The notes beneath the pieces were generated by a model that saw only the letters and a list, made by a program, of their open reading frames with translations, ran no database searches and was not told the DNA's origin. The position numbers and the translations under genes were made by a program. Below, one piece after another: positions 24,823 through 33,042 of a DNA stretch of 33,091 nt. This stretch comes from Kiritimatiellia bacterium (lineage in GTDB: Bacteria > Verrucomicrobiota > Kiritimatiellia > RFP12 > UBA1067), in NCBI GenBank assembly GCA_017514235.1, contig JAFWKK010000024.1, positions 1 to 33,091 of the forward strand, in the 5' to 3' direction. Each line of letters starts with the position of its first letter. Positions within the stretch are counted from its first letter, which is position 1.

Positions 24823-27425
24823 ACCAAGCCACAGACAACAGATACGACACACCGCTCGACAGCGCGATATCTGCCGCGCTGAAGGAGCCTGCGGCGGCAT
24901 GTTCGCTTCCGGGCGGCTTCGCCGAGCGCTTCGTCAGGCACATGAAGGGCGCGCCGGCGCGTTCGCGTCTGCCGCGCTGGCTGAAGAGGGCGGCGTGTTT
25001 CGCGCTGCTCCTTTCGGGCGCGGCGTTCGCGGCGACGGTCGTTGTGGACGCGATAACCGCCAACGACAGCGGCGGCGAAGGGCAGGAAGGGCGCGTTGAC
25101 CCCAACGCGCCGCCGCAAGCGACCGAAGGGACGGACGGGAGCGACGCGCTTGCAGCGCCCGCCGAAGTCCCGTCAGTTCCATATGTCGCTTCTGTCCCTT
25201 CCACCGGCAGCCGACAGCAGACGACCGACGGGCAACAATCAAATATCGACAACCAACCAAACGGAGAAAACAAAATGAACATCAAGCAGAAAGCGAAAGC
25301 CGCGCTTGCAGCGGCGGCCACCACCTTGGCGATTCCGATGCTAACGCAAGCGGCAGGAGTGTCGCTCCGGCAGACGCTCGAAAATGCGACTTACACATGG
25401 CCTGATGTAGGAAGCGAAATTGCAATCGAGTATGATGTGAATGACGCTACGAAAGTAAAGTCCATAACCGCTACCGTAGCTGCCGGGAAAACTGTTACGC
25501 TTACCGGCGGTACCATAGATTTCGCGGCAAATGCGTTTGTCAAGCTTTCAGGTCCTGGTAACTTCGTCGTGGAGAACGATTTGACAGGTGTCAATGGCCT
25601 TGTTGTGACAAATGCTGAAGATGCCTGCATCATAGACTACAAAGACGGGCTTCTTCCGTCCAAGACGTTCAAGACCATATTCCCTGACGTTGATTTGGAT
25701 GACATCACCGTTCTTTATGGCGACCAGCGTCCGGAAAACGGCGTGGTGTCCATGTACAACAATCAGATACATTTCCCCAAAGTGGTACGCCGTTTCACGC
25801 AGAATGGCGTGAAGATGATGTCACTCCAAATGCAGATACAGTACACGACAAGCGGCCAGAAGGTCACGAAGTGCGTAGCTCTGGAGATGAAGCAGGCGGT
25901 GGATGGCGTGGCGGCGCGTGTAGTAGCGGCCTGCTATCCCGAGAGTTACCTTGAAGGAGAAGACCTTCTCGCCCTCTACACGTTGTGGCAAGCCGATCCT
26001 GATCCTGTGGTAAACGCCTTGGTGAAGAGTGTCGCTGTCAATGCATCTGACAGCTCGGGCACATACGGCATCGGCGCGCTTACTGCGTCATGGGCTGGTG
26101 CACCGAGTGTGAAACTTAAGGGGAACCTTTCGGGGATTGGCGGAGCCTTGATTGTGGCGAAAGGCGCGGCGGCGGATATGCGAGAGGCCGTCGCACTTCC
26201 GGCGGACCAAACTGTAAACGGGCAGTTTGTCATTGGCGATGCTGATGCGACGCTGTCGGGCACGATGTCGGGTGCGAACGACGGAACGCTTGTGATGGCC
26301 GCAACGAAACCGGGGAACTACACGGTGACGCTGGACGGTGCCTTCAACAATACAATGACATCCACGGAAGAGAGCTACTGGAATCCGGCGAAGACTGGTG
26401 CGCGTGGACATGTCATCATCAGGGGCGACAGTGCCAATGGTGCGACGATGACCTGCAAGCTGCAATCAAACAGCGGCATGCCCGCTAACGGCGCCGTCGA
26501 AGTGAGAGATGGCGGAGTTCTCGAATTCTCGGCTGGGCTTGGAAGTCAGAACGGCACGCTCCGCCAAAACGGAACGGCCAGATACCATGTCTATACGGGA
26601 GGTGTGCTGCGTGTAGTCGCAAACCATGCGTTCTACAACAAGATGGACATGGCCATCGAACTTCATGGAGGAACATTCGAGAAGCGGAGACTGGCTTCCG
26701 CCTCCACGGCAAACATGAACCTCTACTGCAACAATCTGCTTCTCGAAGACGGCGCCCAAATGAACGGTGACCCTGACGCGCCTAACATGAGGCTCTGGGT
26801 AGGAAATGCTGACGCAACATGGAAGGTGCGCGGGACACATCCATCGTTCTGCAACGTGCCGTTTCAGTATGTTGGAACCAAGACGCACACGATAGATGTG
26901 GCCGACGTCACGAGTGACGAATCGCCGGACTTTGTTTGCAGTCGGACGGTTGGCACACAGGAGAGCAACAGTGGAGCGAGCGCTGTCAGAAAGATAGGAA
27001 TTGGCTCGGTTCTCTGCACGAGCGATGTCGACATTGTTGGCGGTCTGACAATAATCAATGGAACATGGCAGCTGGGAGGAAGTAATATATGGAAAAACAA
27101 CCGTTCGTTGACGCTCAACGGTGGATTGTTCTCGGTATCGAACAACACATCAAATGCAGTCGGGACGGTGACGGTTGGCGCGCGCGGTGGTGTGATAGAG
27201 CTTGGCGAAGGCGCAACGCTGAATTTCTCCGATTCCCATCTTGCATCTTGGGATGGAACTGTCATAGTAAAGGGCTTCCGTCCCAACGCAATCAGGTTCG
27301 GCACCGACGACTCGGCATTGTCGGACGCTCAACTGAAAAAGTTGCGCAAGGATTCCGGAGGCCGTTTGTGCATAACTTCCACTGGCTATCTGGTACCATA
27401 TGGCTTCATCATGTCTATCAGATAA
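24819..27425 (+). CDS. Anti-sigma-like domain fused to a beta-helix-like secreted passenger
   Basis: One uninterrupted 868-residue frame with two very different halves. Residues 1-56 are a cytoplasmic segment (DSAISAALKEPAAA, FAERFVRHMKG), 57-77 a membrane helix, and 78-150 a Pro/Gly/Gln-rich linker. By position after the sigma gene and by topology this is an anti-sigma-like protein. At M153 a second signal-like sequence begins (MNIKQKAKAALAAAATTLAI) and leads into a repetitive, Gly/Asn/Thr-rich, beta-helix-like passenger. The passenger ends with AIRFGTDDSALSDAQL and GYLVPYG, a pattern seen at the end of autotransporter-like secreted proteins. No beta-barrel is evident. AAGGAG precedes ATG 24819. 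The second half may be translated separately from 25275. Confidence 0.7.
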   Translation: MNQATDNRYDTPLDSAISAALKEPAAACSLPGGFAERFVRHMKGAPARSRLPRWLKRAACFALLLSGAAFAATVVVDAITANDSGGEGQEGRVDPNAPPQATEGTDGSDALAAPAEVPSVPYVASVPSTGSRQQTTDGQQSNIDNQPNGENKMNIKQKAKAALAAAATTLAIPMLTQAAGVSLRQTLENATYTWPDVGSEIAIEYDVNDATKVKSITATVAAGKTVTLTGGTIDFAANAFVKLSGPGNFVVENDLTGVNGLVVTNAEDACIIDYKDGLLPSKTFKTIFPDVDLDDITVLYGDQRPENGVVSMYNNQIHFPKVVRRFTQNGVKMMSLQMQIQYTTSGQKVTKCVALEMKQAVDGVAARVVAACYPESYLEGEDLLALYTLWQADPDPVVNALVKSVAVNASDSSGTYGIGALTASWAGAPSVKLKGNLSGIGGALIVAKGAAADMREAVALPADQTVNGQFVIGDADATLSGTMSGANDGTLVMAATKPGNYTVTLDGAFNNTMTSTEESYWNPAKTGARGHVIIRGDSANGATMTCKLQSNSGMPANGAVEVRDGGVLEFSAGLGSQNGTLRQNGTARYHVYTGGVLRVVANHAFYNKMDMAIELHGGTFEKRRLASASTANMNLYCNNLLLEDGAQMNGDPDAPNMRLWVGNADATWKVRGTHPSFCNVPFQYVGTKTHTIDVADVTSDESPDFVCSRTVGTQESNSGASAVRKIGIGSVLCTSDVDIVGGLTIINGTWQLGGSNIWKNNRSLTLNGGLFSVSNNTSNAVGTVTVGARGGVIELGEGATLNFSDSHLASWDGTVIVKGFRPNAIRFGTDDSALSDAQLKKLRKDSGGRLCITSTGYLVPYGFIMSIR
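25262..25277 (+). promoter_or_regulatory. Internal ribosome site and start within the fused frame
   Basis: GGAG at 25263-25266 stands 8-9 bases before ATG 25275, which begins a sequence with all the marks of a fresh secretory signal peptide. Translation from here would give a free 716-residue passenger ending at 27425. The upstream linker has low complexity, as if it were read-through of a former intergenic spacer. Confidence 0.5.
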
Positions 27426-27430
27426 CAGTC

Positions 27431-27439
27431 TGGTATTAT
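27431..27439 (+). promoter_or_regulatory. Extended -10 promoter of the second phosphoesterase operon
   Basis: TGGTATTAT, with TATTAT at 27434-27439, precedes ATG 27447 by 7 bases and there is no SD. This predicts a leaderless message starting at or beside the ATG. It also argues against the earlier in-frame ATG at 27438, which overlaps the -10. Confidence 0.5.
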
Positions 27440-27446
27440 GAATAAA

Positions 27447-28886
27447 ATGACCAGACGCGCTTTCCTCGGCAAGGCGACGGCGGCGGCGTTGACGACGACG
27501 ACCGGATGCTCGGGGAAAAGATATGATGCGGTGAATCTCAAGGTGGGCGTCTGCGCCGACATCCATCTTGTTACCGTCGATTATGATGGAATGCACGGCG
27601 TGGAAATGTTCGAGAAGACGTTGCGCTGCTATGATAGAATGGGTGCGGATGCTGTCGTTCTAGGTGGCGACATTGCCGATTTTGGCCTTGTGTCTGAGCT
27701 GGAGATGGCCGCGTCGATCTGGCACAAGGTATTTCCCGACGGGCGACGCAGCGACGGACAGCCAATCATGCAATGCTTCCACTATGGAGACCATGATCTT
27801 GGCGGTTTCGCGCACAAGTACCGTTGGGCGCCGAAGTTTGTAAAGAATCAGGACTTTTTGAACCACGCCATCGTGAACGAGGATTATGCCGCGCTCTGGG
27901 AACGGCTTTTCCATGAGAAATGGGCGCCGATACAGGTTAAGAAGGTGAAAGGCTACACATTTGTGCTGGCGCATCATCCTCATAATCAGGCTGGAAGCGT
28001 GATTCCGGGGCTTGCCGAAACGCTGGTGGCGGCAAAGATTGATCCGTCAAAGCCGTTCTTCTATTCGCAGCATCGTCCTATTTGCGGCATCGTGCCAGAA
28101 TGGACTGATCCTCTGGAAAGTGACTCCAACTACAAGGTTCTCGAGGCATATCCTAACGTTTTGGCATTCTTCTCTCACTGCCATCTGAATTGCGCGGATG
28201 AAAGGAGCCTTTGGCAGGGAGCGTTTACCGCAGTTCAGGTTCCGTCCACGAACTACTGCGGCACTCGTGGCAATCGGGAGAACTCCTTTACAGAGTCAAA
28301 CCGCCCGACATTTGACAGGGGACGGAAGGGGCGTGTGCTGCAGATGGATCGAGTGCCGGTGGAACGCACACACCAGATGATGTTCATGGAAGTGTATGAT
28401 GACAGAATTGTCATCTCACGTCATGACCTTGAGAATGATGGACTGCTTGGACCTGATTGGACAATTCCTCTGCCGAGCCCAGATGGATCTTGTTCGCCAG
28501 AGTTGCGCAAGGCGAAATCGGTTGCGCCGATATTCCCTGAAGGTGCAAAGGCAATCGTTACGTCTGGCAACGGTAGGGATCGCGCGAAACATGTAAGGCC
28601 AGAAGTCGTGGTGACATTTCCTCCGGCGCATGCGCGTGGGAGGCATCCGCGCGCATTCGATTATGAAGTGACAGTAACTGCGGAAAGTGGAAAGCCGATT
28701 ATAGTGCGACGGGTGTTCTCGTCACGACCATATTGGACGGATGAAAAGGATGTCGATCCGGTTCGGTGCGTGTTTGGCAGGTTTGAACTGCCTTCTGAAG
28801 GTGAGATTGCCTTCTCCGTGCGCCCGGCCAACGCATTTGGTGTATTGGGCGAGGCGCTTCCGACTGTGAAATGGATGTGTGCTTGA
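27447..28886 (+). CDS. Secreted metallophosphoesterase B, diverged active site
   Basis: A paralogue of the enzyme at 22698-24143, sharing WHKVF, ADERSLWQGAFTAV and the C-terminal domain. The 479-residue chain starts with a twin-arginine signal (TRRAFLGK) and a possible lipobox Cys at position 21 (TTTTGC). The metal motifs are partly changed: ADIH (D38, H40) and GGDI (D75) are intact. GNHD has become GDHD (D115, H116), QHAHP has become SQHRP (H209), and GHSH has become SHCH (H244, H246). The Asn-to-Asp change at a metal ligand may alter metal choice or activity. Its TGA overlaps the GH97 start as TGATG. Confidence 0.8.
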   Translation: MTRRAFLGKATAAALTTTTGCSGKRYDAVNLKVGVCADIHLVTVDYDGMHGVEMFEKTLRCYDRMGADAVVLGGDIADFGLVSELEMAASIWHKVFPDGRRSDGQPIMQCFHYGDHDLGGFAHKYRWAPKFVKNQDFLNHAIVNEDYAALWERLFHEKWAPIQVKKVKGYTFVLAHHPHNQAGSVIPGLAETLVAAKIDPSKPFFYSQHRPICGIVPEWTDPLESDSNYKVLEAYPNVLAFFSHCHLNCADERSLWQGAFTAVQVPSTNYCGTRGNRENSFTESNRPTFDRGRKGRVLQMDRVPVERTHQMMFMEVYDDRIVISRHDLENDGLLGPDWTIPLPSPDGSCSPELRKAKSVAPIFPEGAKAIVTSGNGRDRAKHVRPEVVVTFPPAHARGRHPRAFDYEVTVTAESGKPIIVRRVFSSRPYWTDEKDVDPVRCVFGRFELPSEGEIAFSVRPANAFGVLGEALPTVKWMCA

Positions 28887-30928
28887 TGGAAAACCTTGGG
28901 AGAATACTTTTGGCAGGCGTAGTGTCCACGGCCTTGAATGTGCTTGGCCAGATTGCGACTGCTGTCAGTCCGGATGGTAAGAACGAAATTAGGTTGATGA
29001 CGGAACCTGTGCTATCGTATGCCGTTTATCGCGGCGGTGTTGAACGTGTGGCACCAACGCCACTTTCGTTGGATGTTGAGGGCATTGGCAAGCTCGGCGG
29101 CGCTGGCACGAGCATTCTCAGGACAGATGCTGTTGAGTTGAAGGGGGTGGCCTCCACGCCGATCTACAAGAAATCGACGGTGGATGAACGTGCGAATATC
29201 ACGGCTGTGACGTTCAACGGCGGTTGGAAGGTGGTGTTGGCTGCGCGCGATGACGGGGTGGCATATCGTTTTGAGACGGAGTTCCCTGGCCATGTGACAG
29301 TGAAAGACGAAGTTGCGGGGGTCGTGTTCCCCGAATCTGTCGCTGCGATATATGCAGGGTATTGCAATGACAAGCGAGGTGACCCATTGCAATCCAGTTG
29401 GCAGTCGATTTACACCACTACGGATGCGTTTGGCGTCGCTTCCAAAGGAGAAACAGTATATTTGCCGCTTGTTGCAAAATACAAGGACGGTGCGGTGATG
29501 TGCGTGACTGAAAGCGACCTTCTTGACTATCCAGGCTGGAATATGAGACGCGCCGAAGTTGAGAGTCCAATGCTTGTATCATGTATGGCGCGTTATCCTG
29601 TCAAAGTGCGGAATACGGATCATTTTGACGAGACCGTTCCCATTGAGCGTCCGTTACGCTACCGGCATGTGACTGAGCGAGCAGATTACATTGCAAAGAC
29701 TGTGGGCACACGCACTTATCCGTGGCGCGTTTTCATGCTTGCGTCGACAGAATCCAAACTATGTGAGGCTGACATCGTCTATGCGCTTGCCACTCACTGC
29801 AAATTGAAGGATACGGATTGGATAAAACCAGGCAAAGTGGCATGGGACTGGTGGAATGACTGGAATGTTTCTGGTGTGTTGTTTAAGGCGGGGTGCAACA
29901 CGGCAACCTACGAGTATTATATTGATTTCGCCGCCAGATTTGGTCTTGAGTATGTGATCATGGATGAGGGTTGGTCTAAACATCTTGACGTGATGGAGGT
30001 AAATCCCGATACGGATGTGCCGCATCTCGTGAAATATGCGAATGAGCGAGGTGTGGGCATTATTCTTTGGTGCGCATGGCCTCAACTTGTCGGACGGCAG
30101 AATGAAGTTTTCGCGAAATACGCGAAGATGGGTGTGAAGGGGTTCAAGATTGATTTCATGAATCGCGACGATCAGGTTATGGAGTATTACCTTGAGGAGA
30201 CTGCGCGGATAGCAGCGGATTGGAAACTCGTGTTGGATTATCATGGTATGCATAAGCCTACGGGTCTTAGTCGCATGTATCCGAACGTGCTAAATTATGA
30301 AGGTGTGCATGGCCTTGAGGAGGTAAAGTGGGAGGATGGTGCGGATTTTCCGCGCAGCGACCTTATGTCGTTCTACTGCCGGCAGAGCGCAGGACCTATG
30401 GATTATACGCCCGGCGCGATGGTGAACATGACCAAAGCGCAGTTCAGGTCGAATTATTCCAAGCCCGGCAGCCAAGGGACGCGGGTGCGGCAGATGGCGC
30501 TGATGATGCTCTGCGAGGCACCGCTCCAGATGCTGTGCGACTCGCCAACGCAATATTTACACAACCTTGAATGTTTTGAGTTCATGGCCAAGGTGCCGGT
30601 GGTGTGGGATGAAATGATCGGTCTTGGCGGCGCAATGGAGGACTACGTTGCGGTTGCTCGTCGAAAGGGTGATGTATGGCATGCGTCTGCCATTGGTTCA
30701 TGGCAGCCGCAGAAGATTGAGATTGATACGTCATTCCTTGGGGGCGGCAAATGGCTGGCGGAAATCTTTTCGGATGGCATAAACGCCGACCGCGATGCTG
30801 CTGATTATGTGCACAGTACGAAAGTGATTATGGCGGGCTTCAAGATGACCGCCGAACTGGGGCCAGGCGGCGGATGGACGGCGCGATTCGTTCGCAGTGC
30901 AATCAACGGACAAGTAAATGAAAAATGA
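28886..30928 (+). CDS. Glycoside hydrolase family 97 enzyme, retaining type
   Basis: GH97 enzymes are secreted alpha-glucosidases or alpha-galactosidases. The 680 residues begin with a moderately hydrophobic signal sequence (GRILLAGVVSTALNVLG). An N-terminal beta-sandwich opens with SPDGKNEIRL, and the barrel contains WDWWNDWNVSG, EYVIMDEGWS, GFKIDFMNRDD and NYEGVHGLE. D423 in KIDF corresponds in position to the nucleophile of retaining GH97 alpha-galactosidases, and E472 to the acid/base. Inverting SusB-type enzymes use a Glu-based arrangement, so alpha-galactosidase-like specificity is favoured, though not certain. The start overlaps the upstream stop. Codons are noticeably less GC-rich than in the housekeeping genes. 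Confidence 0.87.
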   Translation: MENLGRILLAGVVSTALNVLGQIATAVSPDGKNEIRLMTEPVLSYAVYRGGVERVAPTPLSLDVEGIGKLGGAGTSILRTDAVELKGVASTPIYKKSTVDERANITAVTFNGGWKVVLAARDDGVAYRFETEFPGHVTVKDEVAGVVFPESVAAIYAGYCNDKRGDPLQSSWQSIYTTTDAFGVASKGETVYLPLVAKYKDGAVMCVTESDLLDYPGWNMRRAEVESPMLVSCMARYPVKVRNTDHFDETVPIERPLRYRHVTERADYIAKTVGTRTYPWRVFMLASTESKLCEADIVYALATHCKLKDTDWIKPGKVAWDWWNDWNVSGVLFKAGCNTATYEYYIDFAARFGLEYVIMDEGWSKHLDVMEVNPDTDVPHLVKYANERGVGIILWCAWPQLVGRQNEVFAKYAKMGVKGFKIDFMNRDDQVMEYYLEETARIAADWKLVLDYHGMHKPTGLSRMYPNVLNYEGVHGLEEVKWEDGADFPRSDLMSFYCRQSAGPMDYTPGAMVNMTKAQFRSNYSKPGSQGTRVRQMALMMLCEAPLQMLCDSPTQYLHNLECFEFMAKVPVVWDEMIGLGGAMEDYVAVARRKGDVWHASAIGSWQPQKIEIDTSFLGGGKWLAEIFSDGINADRDAADYVHSTKVIMAGFKMTAELGPGGGWTARFVRSAINGQVNEK

Positions 30929-32975
30929 TGATATGATCTGGGGGTTCATGATCCAGCTTGGCCACAACATGTGGAAAGAAGCTCCGCTTTACGGGGAGCC
31001 TACGCCTGAAACGCGCGACAATTATGCGCAACCTTATAACCGCACGGACGTGAAGGTGTGGAACGAGGTGACGGAGTACGTAGCAAAGAAAGGCGCGAAC
31101 CTTCTGCTCATCGACCTTGGCGAAGGACTTGCCTATCCGAGCCATCCGGAACTCGCAGTGAAAGGCAGCTGGTCGCCGGAGCGCATGAAGGAGGAAATTG
31201 CGCGCTTGAAGAAGCTTGGCCTTGAGGCGATACCCAAACTCAACTTTTCCGCCTGTCACGACGCATGGCTGAAGGACTACAGCCACATGGTTTCCACGCC
31301 AGAATATTATAAGGTATGCGCCGATGTCATACATGACGTTTGCGAAATTTTCTGTAAGCCGCGCTTTTTCCATCTCGGCTGGGACGAAGAACGGTCGCGC
31401 GCCCAGAAAAGCCGTCGTTATCTCGTTGAGCGAAAGGGTGACTTGTGGTGGCATGACTTTCTCTTTACTGTGCGTGAAGTGGAGAAGCAAGGCGTGAGAC
31501 CTTGGATCTGGAGCGACAAGATATGGCTGGCGCCGGAAGAGTTCAGGAAGCGCATGCCAAAGAGCGTGATGCAGAGTCCGTGGCATTATGACCGGTTCCT
31601 GCACTTTGTGCGGAACACAGAGGAGATGCTCAAGCTTGACTGGCCGGAGCCGTGGGCCGGCGCATTGGCGTTCAAGGAAATCGACGAGGCAGGGTACGAC
31701 GCGATTCCGTGCGGCAGCACATGGTCTAAACCGTGGAACATGGAGGCCGCCGTCCGCTTCAGCAAGAAGCATCTGGACCACAGCCGCATCAAAGGCTTTC
31801 TCATGGCACCGTGGACGCGCACATACCGTCCGCAAGATGTTACAAAGAACAGGGACGCGGCAGATCGCCTTGCCGAGGCGAAGGCGGCGTGGAGCGACGA
31901 CCGCGAAGACCTGGTCGTTTACGGATCTGTTGCGAAGTGCATTGACGCGGCAATAGAGGCTCGGGAAAAGGAAGGGCGCGAGCCGGTGATTGTTACGCCA
32001 GACGCGAAGCCGGCGGCGCTTGCGCCGGAGATGGACTTCAAGATCAGGGACGCGCTTCTCGACATCCGCTGGGGAGAGACGCTGGCGAAGGATGGCGTCG
32101 GGAAGGACGGCGATGCAACGGTTTTGCGCACCGAGAGCGGAAAGACAATCTGTTGCGTTACGTTCCGCGACTTGCGGGCCTGCCACGCGTCATCTAAACC
32201 CGTGACGATGCAGGTAATTGCACATCGCGGCATATGGGACAAGGAAGTGCCGCAGAACACGGTGGAGTCGATCAAACGCGCCTACGAAGCTGGCGCAACA
32301 TGGGTAGAGACAGACTTCCATCACACCAAAGCCGGGCAGATGGTGTGCATTCACGCGGAAAAGGAGCTCGCGTCCTACACCGGGTGCAGCAAGCGCATTG
32401 TCGATCTTACTCCAGAGGACATCGAAACGCTCAATCTCGGTAAAAGGGACAGGCTTAAGAAGCCGTATCGCATTCCGCTGCTCGATCAGGTGCTCGCCGT
32501 TGTGCCGTCCGCTGGCGTTCTGCAGGCGGAGATCAAGGGCTACTCTCCGCAATATGCCGACATCTTCGACAAGGCGGTGAAGTCGGCTGGGCTTACGGAG
32601 AACAACATTGTCATTTCATCGTTTCAATATGACGCATTGAAGGATTTCAGGGGACGGTATCCAAAATATCGGACGGTCTGGCTCGTTTCCTTGCCGAAAA
32701 AAGAGAAATTCGACGCAGGGCGGTATATTGCGAAATGCAATGAGGCAGGGTTTGATGTGTTTTGTCCAGGGTGCAGTTCAGCGCAGCGTGCCATGACGCA
32801 GGCAGATGCTGAAGCGGTGAGAACCGCTGGGCTGGAATTTCGCATGTGGGGCGTGAATTCGCAGGCAGACATGGCGTGCGCGAAGGCCTTAGGCGTGAAA
32901 GGTTTCACGACCAATCACTGGCATAAGGCGTTTGACTGGGCAAATGCTATAGGTGGTATTGACTTGCGCAAATAA
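30918..32975 (+). CDS. GH20-like domain fused to a glycerophosphodiesterase-like (GDPD) domain
   Basis: A 685-residue two-domain protein without a visible signal peptide. Residues about 5-345 resemble family 20 glycosidase-like barrels, with FFHLGWDEE (D156, E157) at the place of the catalytic Asp-Glu pair. A linker (about 350-430) leads to a GDPD barrel: VIAHRG (H436), VETDF (E464, D466) and LQAEIKG (E538, K540). Two usual GDPD positions are altered: the ENT Glu is Q446, and the HD pair is H479-A480, so phosphodiesterase activity may be weakened or changed. ATG 30918 overlaps the GH97 gene by 11 bases. ATG 32209, just before the GDPD domain, might allow separate expression. Individual domain calls are solid; the substrate is unknown. 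Confidence 0.78.
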   Translation: MKNDDMIWGFMIQLGHNMWKEAPLYGEPTPETRDNYAQPYNRTDVKVWNEVTEYVAKKGANLLLIDLGEGLAYPSHPELAVKGSWSPERMKEEIARLKKLGLEAIPKLNFSACHDAWLKDYSHMVSTPEYYKVCADVIHDVCEIFCKPRFFHLGWDEERSRAQKSRRYLVERKGDLWWHDFLFTVREVEKQGVRPWIWSDKIWLAPEEFRKRMPKSVMQSPWHYDRFLHFVRNTEEMLKLDWPEPWAGALAFKEIDEAGYDAIPCGSTWSKPWNMEAAVRFSKKHLDHSRIKGFLMAPWTRTYRPQDVTKNRDAADRLAEAKAAWSDDREDLVVYGSVAKCIDAAIEAREKEGREPVIVTPDAKPAALAPEMDFKIRDALLDIRWGETLAKDGVGKDGDATVLRTESGKTICCVTFRDLRACHASSKPVTMQVIAHRGIWDKEVPQNTVESIKRAYEAGATWVETDFHHTKAGQMVCIHAEKELASYTGCSKRIVDLTPEDIETLNLGKRDRLKKPYRIPLLDQVLAVVPSAGVLQAEIKGYSPQYADIFDKAVKSAGLTENNIVISSFQYDALKDFRGRYPKYRTVWLVSLPKKEKFDAGRYIAKCNEAGFDVFCPGCSSAQRAMTQADAEAVRTAGLEFRMWGVNSQADMACAKALGVKGFTTNHWHKAFDWANAIGGIDLRK

Positions 32976-33010
32976 TTGGATTGAAGCGCGGAAGAAATGA
33001 AGTTTTCTTA

Positions 33011-33042
33011 GGGACTAATTGGGGAGACACCCCGTTTGTCCC
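33011..33042. repeat. Hairpin-forming GC element downstream of the GH20-GDPD gene
   Basis: Nested complementary arms are GGGAC (33011-33015) with GTCCC (33038-33042), and GGGG (33021-33024) with CCCC (33030-33033), split by small internal loops. No T-run follows, so it is a poor intrinsic terminator. Its shape is like small REP-type elements, but only one copy is in the window. Confidence 0.4.

Noticed and set aside
30903-32186. Minus-strand frame opposite the GH20-like domain
   Set aside because: It is a shadow of a coding strand with clear GH20-like and GDPD motifs; its own translation resembles no family.
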